A DNA stretch of 64,000 nucleotides from Centroberyx gerrardi (taxonomy: Eukaryota > Chordata > Actinopteri > Beryciformes > Berycidae), in contig NC_136019.1 of assembly GCF_048128805.1 (NCBI RefSeq), forward strand, positions 11,580,905 to 11,644,904, written 5' to 3'. Each line of letters begins with the position of its first letter. Within the stretch, counting starts at the first letter, position 1. This document shows positions 51,601 through 62,544 of the stretch, piece after piece. The notes below the pieces were generated by a model, which made no database searches, had not been told where the DNA came from, and was given only the letters and a program-made list of their open reading frames with translations. The position numbers and the translations under genes are program-made.

Positions 51601-54600
51601 GTTTTCAGACAAACATTTTCTTTATTTGCCCATAATGGTAAATTGCAGGGACATAACTGTATACAAACATCAATATATTACGCTTCAAATTAGGGGTGTG
51701 AATCTTTGGGAATCTCACGATTCGATTTGATTCCGATTCTTGGGTGTCCAAATCGATTCAGAATCGATTCTCGATTCAGAACCGATTCTCGATTGAATGA
51801 ATAGAAAAGGGGGCACTATTCAAATCCTTGTTTATGTTCTTCTGAACATGTAGAAAATCTTCAAAATGCATATATTCTAGAATATATGGATGTTTAACTC
51901 TCTTGAACAATTCATTTTGTCATGTGTTCTGGTAAAACACATCATAAAAAAGTGTGAACATTCACTATATATACTATAATGCTCCAACAGAGCTTTGCCA
52001 TTAAAAGACTCAAAAGCACATTGAGGCTTTTATCTGAAATACATACGGTTTTAAACAGTATTGAACCTCATTTGTGTTAAAAGTGTAAACATTCAATTAT
52101 TCTCTTCAGCAGGCATTTGTCTATTAACAAATCAACCTTAAATGTAAGTAAAATATAAAAAAAGTAAAGTATATACAGTATTATATTATTATTCAATATA
52201 TTGCGATACAAAAATGTGACAATACGTATCGTGGGGCGGAAAAATGAATTGCGATATTAGCTGAATTTTATTCTGCTGTAATGACAAATAAGGTACCTTG
52301 CCCATCACAGTTTCACAAGTTCTCTATTGAAATTATATTATTGTCACTTTATAATGACATTTTTAAATAGTTTATATTCCAGAGAAAAACATGTCTGTAA
52401 AATTACGTTTGATACAGCATGGCTATTAAATGAAATGTGTATTATTCATTCATATTCAGATGAATCCTGCCAGCCAAAGTATGTCAGGGCTATCTTCATG
52501 CGCCTGGATAAAATTGAACAGTCACTGGAGAACATTGAGTCAATATTGACCAGAGGCATCAGGACTAATGACCCGGAAATGGAAGTATTGCTAAGGCCCT
52601 TAGTTTTTCAGAGGCCTCTTCAAGGTCTTCTGGGGTAGAAGACCTTGAAGAGGCCTCTGAAAAACTAAGGGACACAGTCTACAGAAAGAAAATGGTATGA
52701 ATGTCAAGAATTTTCTTATTCTTATTTTCTTTATCTTACAGAGACCCCCTTGTGAAATATGTGGTTAAAATATAAGCATAGGTACACTTTAGTAAGGTGT
52801 GGGAATGAGATCAGTATGTTGTGGCCAAGTCATGGACAGTCCATTATGTTGTTTGGGGGGGGGGCTCTCTCCATATAATCTTGAGTTGCGCTGTTGTAAT
52901 GTTTTTTTCAGATCGACTATCTGAGTCTCCTGGGTGGTAAAACTCCTGGGGACTCAGTCAGACGGATCATGCGCAAACTTGGCACCAATGCCCTTTGGGC
53001 CAACTACAGTCTTAAAGGTCGTAAGGGGAAAAAGAAGTTCCAGGACCTGGGTGTATATGAAGTCATAATCCGTAAGTGTTTTTACAGTGTTTCTAGTGTT
53101 CTAGTTGTAGTTCAGAGTTCTAGTGATTTATCAAGATCTTTTCTCAGAATTATGAGAAAAGATTTCACTTATCAAAAAGGCAGATTTTTTTTAAATTTAT
53201 TTTTATTTTTTTTTGAGGCGAGTGCAATACCCTTCCGTACATAAAAGTATTAAGTCTTGAACTTTAACTTCTTTAATACAGACACCGGCAGAAAAGCTCA
53301 GGCATTTGGGACAAATTTGAAGATAAGTTCCTGTTTCAGGCACATGACCTGCAACTAGGTCAATAGTAGTTGACTGACGCAACAGTGTAAATTGCATATT
53401 GTATCTTTAGCTTATGGCACAGGTCATGATATGTTTGAACATTCATCCATAGTAGTTTTTTAGCCTTTAACCCAAAAATGCCCACAATTGTTCTTTTTAT
53501 TTTCCTTTTGTACAATTGTTCTCTGTGGTCATTTATGCACAAATCTGAAATCAGTTGAAGCGTTTGTCTAAAAAGTGTTTTTGTTTTTTTTTAAACATAG
53601 TGGGGCTCATTCATAAAACTTACCGGCAGGTTTAGCGCGACGTTAGGGGCAGATACCCTCACGGTAGGGTGTTTCCTCATTCATAAACGTGAAATATTGG
53701 GACGTTATTCTTCCACCCCTTTTGATCATTTACATATTGGGAAAGCGATTCATAAAAGTACACCGCGCTGCAAAAAATACCACCTGTTCTAGTCAGACGG
53801 TATATTGTAGAAATTAATGTTAACTAATGAAATGAAATTAATGAAACTAATGAAATTTGTTTCATTAGTCATTAATTAATCATTTTCATTAGAAACTAAT
53901 GAAAATTAATGTAAATTATTTAAAAATCAATAGATAAAGTCACATTGTGTCCTAGGGGATTAATTATCATTGGAAACGTGAAAATGTTTCATAAATGTGA
54001 CTCGCACACTGGCTGTGATTGCATTTGTAAACGCCAGTTTCCATCTGATTTGATTCAGTTTATCATGATAAAAAGAGAAGATGACAATACACACGTCCCA
54101 TAAACTTTTTAGCAGGTGCTGGAGTGTAGCAGAGCTGAAGTATTTCAGAAAGAGAACGCTGCACATTGCTGCCAATTCTGCCATATATTTACAACGTTTT
54201 GATAGGTCTTCATCAGGTGACGATCACCACCGATCAATTTATAATTTCAGTAAGTGACATCATAAACATTTGGTTTATAATGGCCAACATTGCAGTTACA
54301 GCAGTAGGAGTGACTGAGAAGGAAGAGGTTTATCTGCCGTTCTAACGTGTCTCTGCTGCCCATTGACACACAGGCGTTACATATGTAAATCTTAATTAAC
54401 ATGTTGGTTTTGATTGGTTGTCACCTGGGCTACAGCTGAGGATAGCACAGCAGTAACGTGGCTCCGTCATGGTATTCACGGGTGTGGTAAATTTAACAGA
54501 GAAAATTACCGTGGTGCAGATTTTGCGTCCCGCTATTCTGTTATCACAGAATTTTATGAATTAGCCCCAATATGTTTAGTACATGGGCACAAGGGGTAAC

Positions 54601-55440
54601 TTTTTGAATGACTGCTGTTAATATTCCACCTGTTATATCGGGAGTGGGAGGCAATGCAAAAAGTGATGTTTTCTCCTCAAACAATTATTTTAATTCAATT
54701 CAGCTTAAGGTGTGTTTGTGCTGCTAATCATCATTGTGAATTTTTTCAGTAGCTCCAGCCAGTAAAGAATGACTGCTGTTTAAATTTTTAGCAAGATATC
54801 TGAAAAACATAACTTTTTGTGTTGCCTTCCATTCAAGCCTATACGGAGATAATGGGTGAAACAGCAGTCAGTCTTGACTGGCTGGGACTACAGACAAAAT
54901 TCCATAATGATTCTCAGCACAAACAGACCTCAAAGATAATTGTTGAATTACAACAATCAGTAATGGAATTGCTGAGATTCTGAGCAATATGTTTGGGGGG
55001 AGAAGAGAAGTTATCAAAATGAAGTTACTCCTTGTGCCAGTGCACTAATGTATATAACAATATTTATGATACAATATATATGCTGATGTTATTATTATTA
55101 TTTATTTTATTATTTTTTAAGTAGTATTTTGTCATAGACAAAGACACATAAGGACTGTGTGGTTTATGAATTGCGTTTTATGTTTTTAATTTCTTTTTTC
55201 TAAGATGCCTGCCGTCAGACACATCCAAAGGTCACAGAGCATGTGTTTGACAGCATCATTGGGGAAACACTAAAGTATGCACCCCATAGAAGGACTCTGG
55301 TGAGTGTAAAGGATTCATGAAAGAGCTTCTGTGATGTTAACATGTCAGAATTTTAAATAAATATTATTTTGATTATGCAGGTGGATAACCGGAATCCAGT
55401 GGTGCCCTCTACCTCTGCCTGTCCAGGGGACTCTCCTTGA
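48641..55440 (+). CDS. DUF4806-domain protein, 11 coding exons, frame change in exon 8
   Basis: Exons: 48641-48688, 48889-48978, 49322-49433, 49646-49765, 49965-50063, 50904-50975, 51064-51105, 52460-52694, 52912-53071, 55205-55299, 55381-55440; introns are GT-AG and phases fit except inside exon 8. The N-terminal part (ENRYAVVKFLQDNTVDVVPS, TWIEITTE, CYWP) is the block usual in this family. A Lys/Glu-rich linker follows, then a helix with FMRLDKIEQSLENIESIL, then the DUF4806 domain (MIDYLSLLGGKTPGDSVRRI ... YSLKGRKGKKKFQDLGVYEV), ending near APHRRTL. About 377 residues; function unknown, probably nuclear by its basic, charged character. In exon 8 the frame before 52571 and the frame after 52635 differ, and a perfect palindrome lies between. 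AATAAA is at 55645-55650. It could be a functional gene with an assembly error or unusual splicing, or a recently damaged copy. Confidence 0.75.
49849..49921. mobile_element. 73-bp miniature inverted-repeat element
   Basis: The ends CAGGGTATCTGC and GCAGATACCCTG are perfect inverted 12-mers enclosing an AATTCAA-rich centre. This looks like a very short MITE in an intron of the DUF4806 gene. A clear target duplication was not found. Confidence 0.6.
50430..50590. repeat. DNA-transposon terminal fragment in DUF4806 intron
   Basis: Ends TTTTATACATGAGGCCC, the reverse of a terminus seen in many fish repeats as I remember them. An inner TTTTATACATCC word repeats the motif. Only one end is recognisable. 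Confidence 0.35.
51106..52459. repeat. Intron with nested MITE fragments
   Basis: The intron opens near a TAGGGCTGAACAATAT terminus (51121) like that of the hAT MITE at 46444. It also holds a GATTCGATTTGATTCCGATT repeat block at about 51692-51800 and an ATTGCGATA-rich piece at about 52190-52260. The boundaries are unclear. No gene on the other strand is supported. Confidence 0.4.
52597..52671. repeat. Perfect 35-bp inverted repeat inside a coding exon
   Basis: Left arm 52597-52631 and right arm 52637-52671 are exact reverse complements, separated by the 5-bp loop GGGGT. The right arm encodes the conserved-looking EDLEEASEKLR on the plus strand. The left arm has no obvious counterpart in the family, so it is probably the copy. 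Confidence 0.97.
53601..54569. mobile_element. Non-autonomous DNA transposon in DUF4806 intron 9
   Basis: The left end TGGGGCTCATTCATAAAACT matches, in inverted form, the right end TGGGGCTAATTCATAAAATT, and both lead to an AGCGCGACG/AGCGGGACG word. Length is about 969 bp with no transposase frame. The target duplication is not clear, so the superfamily is left open. Confidence 0.7.
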
Positions 55441-55800
55441 TGGAGCATCCATGGCCGAGCAACTGCTACCACTACACATGCACACACACACACACACACA
55501 CCCCACCTTGCACACATACATTCTGCCACACAGCCATATCCCACCCCATTCCATCCCGCCACCACACATCCCACCCCATCTCTACACAAAAACACACTCA
55601 CTCACACATCCCACCCCACCCCCACATACCAAAAAAAAAATCTTAATAAAAGAAATGTTTTTTTTTTAATGATTTGTTTTGTTGAATGAATTTGTTGAAA
55701 CAAATGAACTTTGTTTTACTGGTGTCAGTTGTAGTCTAGCATAGGTCTGATTAATCTAGGAGATATTTTAAGTTATTAACATTTCATGTACATATTTTGT
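55441..55800 (+). terminator. 3' UTR and poly-A signal of the DUF4806 gene
   Basis: After the stop at 55438-55440 comes a CA repeat (about 55482-55502) and C/A-rich DNA, then AATAAA at 55645-55650. The transcript probably ends near 55670. Confidence 0.55.
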
Positions 55801-56425
55801 ATTCAAACAAATGTTCTAAGAACCTTTTGGGAATGTTAAGGTTAACATTAATGGAACGCTATTGAAACCAGGTAAGGTTTTAATTATGTCAGAACGTTAG
55901 TGGAATGTTGTATTACATTATGTTTTAAGAATGTTTTCAAATAACTAGCGAAAGAACATTGTGGGAACATTTAAAAAACGTTTAATTTTCGGTCAGAACA
56001 TTAAAGGAATGTTTTAAAAACGTTTTCAAATGTTCTAATAATAGAAAACATTCTGGGAAATTTTAAAAAACTTGCCGCAAAAAACGTTTTAATAATGTTG
56101 TATCAGAACGTTATAGGAATGTTTTCTTTTAATGTTTTAAGAACATTTTTCAAATAACGTTCTCCTAACTAGGGAAAAAACATTCTGGGAACACTTAAAA
56201 AACTTGCCGCAAAAAACGTTTTAACAATGTTCTATCTGAACGTTATAGGAATGTTTTCTTTTAATGTTTTAAGAACATTTTTCAAATAACGTTATCCTAA
56301 CTAGGGAAAGAACATTCTGGGAACACTTAAAAAACTTGCCGCTAAAAACGTTATCTAAACATTCCAAGGTAACGTTTTCATAACCTAATGGGAATGTTAG
56401 GGGAACATTCTTGGAACCTAAATAC
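55800..56425. repeat. AACGTT-rich satellite, about 132-bp period (right array)
   Basis: Three to four tandem monomers; the word TTGCCGC recurs at 56072, 56204 and 56336, a 132-bp period. Motifs such as GAACATTCTGGGAAC and AACGTTTT mirror those of the left array at 41640-42170. Read from its outer edge, GTTCCAAGAATGTT matches GTTCCGAGAATGTT near the outer edge of the left array, so the two are inverted. Confidence 0.8.
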
Positions 56426-58777
56426 CAATAAAAAAGTACACCATATTACATGTTAAATCAGTACAGGTATGAAACTGCACTGCCTCTTTTTGCTTGCTTT
56501 TTCAGTTACCATTTAGCCCATAATGAGAGTCTCTGGTTGAAGAAGAATTACAGTTAATTATGTATTTGTCATCCAAACCTATATGTGAATAGCTGACAAG
56601 CTAGTTATCTGTGATATGATATGAAAGTAACAAATACGTTATATCAACTTACCTATGGGTTTAAAGTTGGACTGAAATAAAAGCAGAAAAATGGTTGTGA
56701 AAAGGCAATGCACAATTATGTTACAGGGTAAATCTTTTGTTTTCAAAAATAATGAAATGACAATAATAAGTAAATGTTATTCTGCCACCAAGTAATATGG
56801 GCCTTGCACAGTAGCTAAACAAAGAGGTGGCTCGTTAATAAGTTAAAAGTTATATGGTTATTTTACAGCTTCTATTTGACTCAGCTAATCAGAATTGAAG
56901 ATTAGATCTATCCGGTTCATGAATGAAATTTATTTGTGGGATATTGCCAATAAAAGGTTGTAGGAAAACAGTGCACCGCTTACTGTAATTTAGGTGTATC
57001 ATTAAACTGCAAATTATACTGAATTGTTTGAATTCAGCCAATTGGGTGTCAATTGTGGATATGCACAGCAAATCCAGTTACGGATTCCTTGAAATGAATA
57101 TTCATTTCTTAGGTGAACATTCCCTTTCAAACTAAGCTGCTCTGAGTGGAGGATGTACAAATATTAACCGAAAATGCTTTGATATAAATATTGTTTAAAA
57201 GTGCACACACTGGTAACACATTTCCAGATTCTAAACAAAAATAATGGTCATCAATTTCTCATTTCATTTGAACTTGAATGTACTTGAATTTGAACCATTT
57301 ATACTTTACTTTTGACTTATTACGAAAATGTCAATGAGATCAGATGGAATAAGCTGCAGTTAACGCATGACAAATCATGAAGGATTAAATCATGATCTAG
57401 TCATAGTTGAAGCAATCACACTAATATAGAACATTCATCATCATTACCATTTTCTAGGGCTCTGTGATATGTATTTTTTTTCTTCCTGTTTTTGTAATGT
57501 AATATTTCTGTCCTGTCTTGTTCATATGTGTCTGTCTTAAGAACGGATTGCTGTAAAATTCGGCTCAGTTTCAGTCTCTGCTGCTAGCACAAAGCTCAAT
57601 TCAAGTCAAGTCAAATCCTGGTTGAGGTCTTATTCCAGACAGGCTGTTTGTCTGCTTCTTCATTCCCCACTCGCAAGAATCTCTGTCTACATGAAGAATA
57701 TTAGAAAACGAGCTCATGCAGATACCGACAGTAGATGGAAGAAAGCGTATGCATGCCTCAGCTTCCCATTTCTCCTTATTGGGATAAGAGCGTATCCAGG
57801 TTATTGCTGATGGGATATGATGTCTAAATGCTTTAACTGTAGTATAGTGAGTAAGGAGACTGCAGGATCCAGGTTCAATCAACGAGCATCTGCCCTGCTG
57901 AAGTGTCCTTGAGCAAGACACTGAATCCTTACAAGCTACAGAGGAGCTGTTGTCTAGCTGACACTGATTTTTTAATATCAATAATTATATCCAGAATGAA
58001 CAGGATATTGGTGTACATGTAAATAATTGTGTTTTTATCATTTTGGTGAAAAAAAAAAGGCTCTTTGTGTCATCATAAGCTCTCAAATTGTCTAAGTGAG
58101 TTGTAGCTACAGGATGGATGAAAAAAAAAAAAGAAATACATTTAAATTCTAAAGATAAGATATTAGGGGAAAAAAATAGTACATTAATAACAACATGTAA
58201 TGTTAAATATATTATAATGAGACATTATTTACAATTAAATTAAAAAGTGAAGATTTGTAAAGATGAGGGTAGAAAAATCTGTTACCCTTCACTTTCAGCT
58301 ATGGGAGAATATGGTGACACCTAAGAAATGCCATTTGATTTATCTGTTAATAAAATAAAATAAAATTTAAAAAAAGTAGAATATCGACATAAAGATGTAC
58401 TTACCCAAAAAGAAAGTCACCGATTATAAATTCTGCTGTTTGACGTATTTCAAATTCGTATTCTTTTTTTTAATACTATTTCCTGATATACCGATTTAAT
58501 CCATTTTACATCTGTGGTGCACACCTTTTGTGGCAGGCCACAGTCAGGCCTTATATATTGTGCAGGGAAGGGAAGTGACGTGACGTGACAGACAGGTGAT
58601 GACTTTTTTCAGAAATGGTTTCACACATTAGTGAAAGACAAAACAAAACAAAAAAAAGAAAAATCACAGGATATAGGCTGTCAGTTACCAGCTCTGTCAG
58701 TTCCTTGGCTCAGTCCCATACCAGAGAGCCTTCCTTTGTTCTGCCCTTTAAGGTGTGTTGTTGATGCATTCCACTTA
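56426..58777. other. Intergenic, no gene recognised
   Basis: AT-rich with poly-A and poly-T runs. A SINE-like segment at about 57840-57960 contains GTGTCCTTGAGCAAGACAC, a phrase common to several fish short interspersed repeats. No coding exon is supported. Confidence 0.4.
57840..57960 (+). repeat. SINE-like fragment
   Basis: Includes GGTTCAATC (B-box-like) followed by CTGCTGAAGTGTCCTTGAGC and AAGACACTGAATCC, a widespread fish repeat core as I remember it. The 5' promoter part and tail are not clear. Confidence 0.45.
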
Positions 58778-59457
58778 AGGCCCTGATGCACCAAACCGAC
58801 TTCAAAGAACCAGCGGCGACGAAGGCCAACTGTTGCGTCGCCTCGCGTTGCCTCACGTCGCCTGTGTCTGGTCCAAAAAGTTGCACTTGAACACACCGCA
58901 AAGACTACACCCGACGGCCAACTAGCACGTACCTTCTGCGCCTGCGTGAGGGGAAATAACTCTCCATACCTTATGTCTGATAAGAAGTTGCAAATGGCAC
59001 TGGCGTTGTCAGCCCTTGGTCTTTTGGTTGTGGAAGAAGAAAGGAAGAGGCGGAGGCGAAAAATAAGGAGAAACCGCACTAAATGGGTGAAATCATGAAT
59101 AACGTTACTCCAGCGACAGGCTCAAGGGGCTTTCCCGAACCTGTGTCGAGAGCTGGAGATAAATGAAACCTCCGATTTTAAAAATTTAGCTCCGCTCTTT
59201 CCTGTTCAGTTCCACATGTTGAAGGAATTTATCAGTCCAATCATCCAGAGGCAAAACACGAACTACCAATCAAAGTGATCTCTGTCACCGATGGGCTCCG
59301 ACGCCGATTCAACATGCTCAATCGGCCAAAAAGCCACCGACAGGGGTCCGACTAGTGCCGACGGTGCGGGACACACCGCAAAAACTAGGGACACCGACGC
59401 TTACCGACGGCCCGACATTGGCCGACAGCCGACCGTCGGCCTGGTGTGTCAGGACCT
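58778..59457. mobile_element. PIF/Harbinger deletion derivative with TTA target duplication
   Basis: 680 bp. The ends AGGCCCTGATGCACCAAACC and, from the right, AGGTCCTGACACACCAGGCC are inverted repeats continuing into CGAC. The duplication TTA is present at 58775-58777 and 59458-59460, the Harbinger target form. On the plus strand short pieces resemble the N-terminus of Harbinger transposase: LALSALGLLVVEEERKRRRR near 59000 and LKEFISPIIQRQNTNYQ near 59220. The catalytic DDE domain is absent, so this is an internally deleted non-autonomous copy. Confidence 0.88.
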
Positions 59458-59460
59458 TTA

Positions 59461-62047
59461 CGTGCCCTAACCAGATGTGTTATCTCGTGTCACAGGCTCG
59501 AGGAAGTTCCACCAAATGGGACAGTAAGTGATGGCATTATGGGTGCCAATCAATTTAATACAATAGAAATGTAACAAAATAAAAAGTAACAGGGAAAAAA
59601 GGTGTCTAATGTGATCCTTTCATCAAATTCCTCCAGACAAAGAACAAACCATGATGCTAACCATAAACCAACACAGCATCATTACTTCAGTCCTTAAATT
59701 TCTACTTGATGGATGATTATTTAATGTACAAAACTTATTTCCTGGACTCTTTCAAAATCAGATGTTTTGAAAAAAAAAACAAATGGTGAAACTGCTCCTG
59801 TATTCAGCTGCCAACCTCAGTGTCAGTGGAAAATACAGAATTTTGAAAGTTGACTAATGCAGCATGTGGGGAGTAAATTGAAGATTATCAATGTACAGAT
59901 ACACAGAAAATGAAAGGGAAACAATGGACAAGGCAACTCACTGATTATATAAAGCTAAGTTGAATATACAAATTCATTGAAATACTCAAACTTGACTGTC
60001 CTATTCCATAGAAATAACATAAGAAGTATAATTCCAATTTAGCTTTTCTTCTTTTCATGAAAGCCGACATTGTCCTCCACATGCAGAGTGTGACCCTGTG
60101 ACCAAAGCAGCCTATTGAATATGCATAGTAAAATGTGGCCAGTATTTTATTATTGTATTTTAAAGTGGTAAATCCTCAAGATCTTTATTTTTTTATTTTG
60201 ATGTCATCTTTGGTGCTAATTGATCACTTGTCAATCAAACAGTGTGTCCAGTACTGTGACGTCTTTTTTCCTTGGATTTCCTGTTGAAGTTTGAGTTTGT
60301 GTGGGCAGCGCTCTTTTCTTCGTCTGTTCAGTCATTATGGCTGTCGCTGCTCATGCTAATTACCCAGTTCTTCTGTTTATTTCAAACAAACCGCTGTTGC
60401 TGCACTGCAGGAAACAGAAAATGCATCACTTCATGTGTGTCAGAGGATTTTTCCCGGGAAAGACCTACCCGACCCGAACAGCCAAGTGGACATAGGCTGA
60501 ATCATTCGGCGATAGAGTGAAATGGACATTTATTTCTATGAAAATGTCACTGATTATTACTTTAAAACTCCTTTAGTTTTTAATTTGAGTATATATTAAT
60601 TATTTGCAATGAATGTACGGAATTGGATAGAAAACAATAATTCAAGGGACATCGGTGCAACTGCAATTTTCTTTCTCCTCTCTCTCATTTGAAGGTCATT
60701 GCAAGTCATGGATTTTAGTTTGGTGATAAACCAGTCTTGATAAAACCTTGACTTGTAAAATACTCACACAAAGAGAAGGCAACAACATTGTTTCCTTCAG
60801 TCTGACCTGAGTATCGAATCCAAATTTAGCATCGACTCAACCTGTTTTTAGATTGTAAATCGTAGATTATGAGATGTCTTTGGTAGGCGGGGGTTACTGC
60901 AAGTTTATGTCAAAGACATTATGGCATTGGTTGTTGTTTGTAGTCTGTAGTACATTTTGTTTCCGTGCTAATGTTAAGAACATTTTCTTTAACCATCTAT
61001 ACACGGCTATTTGTGATCAGGATGTGAAGATACATATGGATCATCCTTAACACGACCTTAACAAGAATATGATTTAATATATGGAATACTGCTTGTAAAT
61101 GTTAATACACTCACTGGGTTCAAAATATTTATTTCCTTAGTGCACCTATATAGATCAAAAGCCTCGGGCTCAGGATCAATTGACTGCCAAAATCCTGTGG
61201 ATTGAGAGTGAAATGCCTTTACAAGACACATTTTCATAACGAATAATTTTAATGGTGAATCAATAGTCTATAATCATGACAATATCAGATACAGTAGAAG
61301 TCCATTTCACATAATTATGGTGAAAGGTCTGTCTTACAAGTACATATTCAACAACATAAGGAATATAATCATAAGGTAATAAAAACCAGACTAATACATG
61401 TAACTACAACAATTAGACCAGAAGTACACATATTGGGATGTGAGCATTCATACATTTAAAGAAAATATGTATCTTTCGAATCCTTCTTGCTGGATTCGAA
61501 AGAGGTGACAGTGCAAACCGCTGAGTCACTGCGGTGACCTGCAGCTAAATAATTAAACAAAAAAATTCATGATACATGCATGCACTTTTCGTGAGCAAAC
61601 TTTGTATTGGAATTTCAGTTGATTACTGTGTCTTCAACATTTCATTTTCCCACACAACCTGAGGGGTTTGGATAATTACGGTCCACTGTAATGTATCTTT
61701 ACATATAGAAATGATAAAACACAGAAATTAAAAATCAAAAGATCTCACCTTAAGATAGAAAAAAAAATGCAAATGACAGAGACACAACTGAAATGTACAC
61801 TAAATGGCAACAAAAAGAAAACAATAAAACAAAAAATTGCATAAATGTCAGGTAAGAGAATAAAATCATCAAGGCCATTCCATATAATATGCAGAGAATG
61901 ATTATTTTTGTGTTCGCCTGTGTTTAAAAATAGAATTAGCATTCAAGTGTTCTGTTATCTTAAAACACAAAGGACATCTTGCTGAAACACATGCTCTATT
62001 ACCAGTAATGCCTGAGGTACAAACTCAAATAGCACACGGATGAAGCA

Positions 62048-62105
<58 letters not shown>

Positions 62106-62544
62106 GTAAAGTAACAGGCATACTGACGCAAACACGCAGGAAGAAAGTACTTTGACGTTATTTAATGCTTGACTTTACGTTCCACAGCATTGTATTAGGT
62201 GACAGACAGATCTATTTGTAGCTATACACTGTATGCTTGACAGCTGCCTCTTTACAGCGCTTTACAGTCCAGTGCACTTGAGGTTTGGACAAGCTAAGAA
62301 TTAGCAACAGTGTGAGAAAATGTTGGTGTAACAGTGTTGAAAAGATCATGGTGGTTGATGTTGTTATATCCACCTATTTTGAGATGCAGGCATCCTTCAT
62401 GTTATATAATATCGCTTCAGTAAACCAGTCACAGTTCTTGAGTGTGGCAAGTGCTTTGTAATTTTCAGTTGGACTTGTTTTTCTTTCTGGATTTGCTCAT
62501 GTTATGAGTCATTTAGAAACATTCAAGTGTCTTCCACACTTTCC
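59461..62544. other. Intergenic region 3' of the second SEA gene
   Basis: No gene is recognised. It includes a small hairpin of CGAATCC words near 61480-61502 and the long CA repeat at 62048-62101. Open frames are short and show no known domain. Confidence 0.4.
62048..62101. repeat. Pure CA microsatellite
   Basis: About 27 uninterrupted CA units, long enough to be highly polymorphic. Confidence 0.97.

Noticed and set aside
55345-55669. Frames over the CA-rich DNA after the DUF4806 stop
   Set aside because: Simple-repeat translations in the 3' UTR.
60272-60520. Frame of 82 codons with hydrophobic start (MDFLLKFEF)
   Set aside because: No recognisable domain, no splice support and no conserved motif; probably chance.
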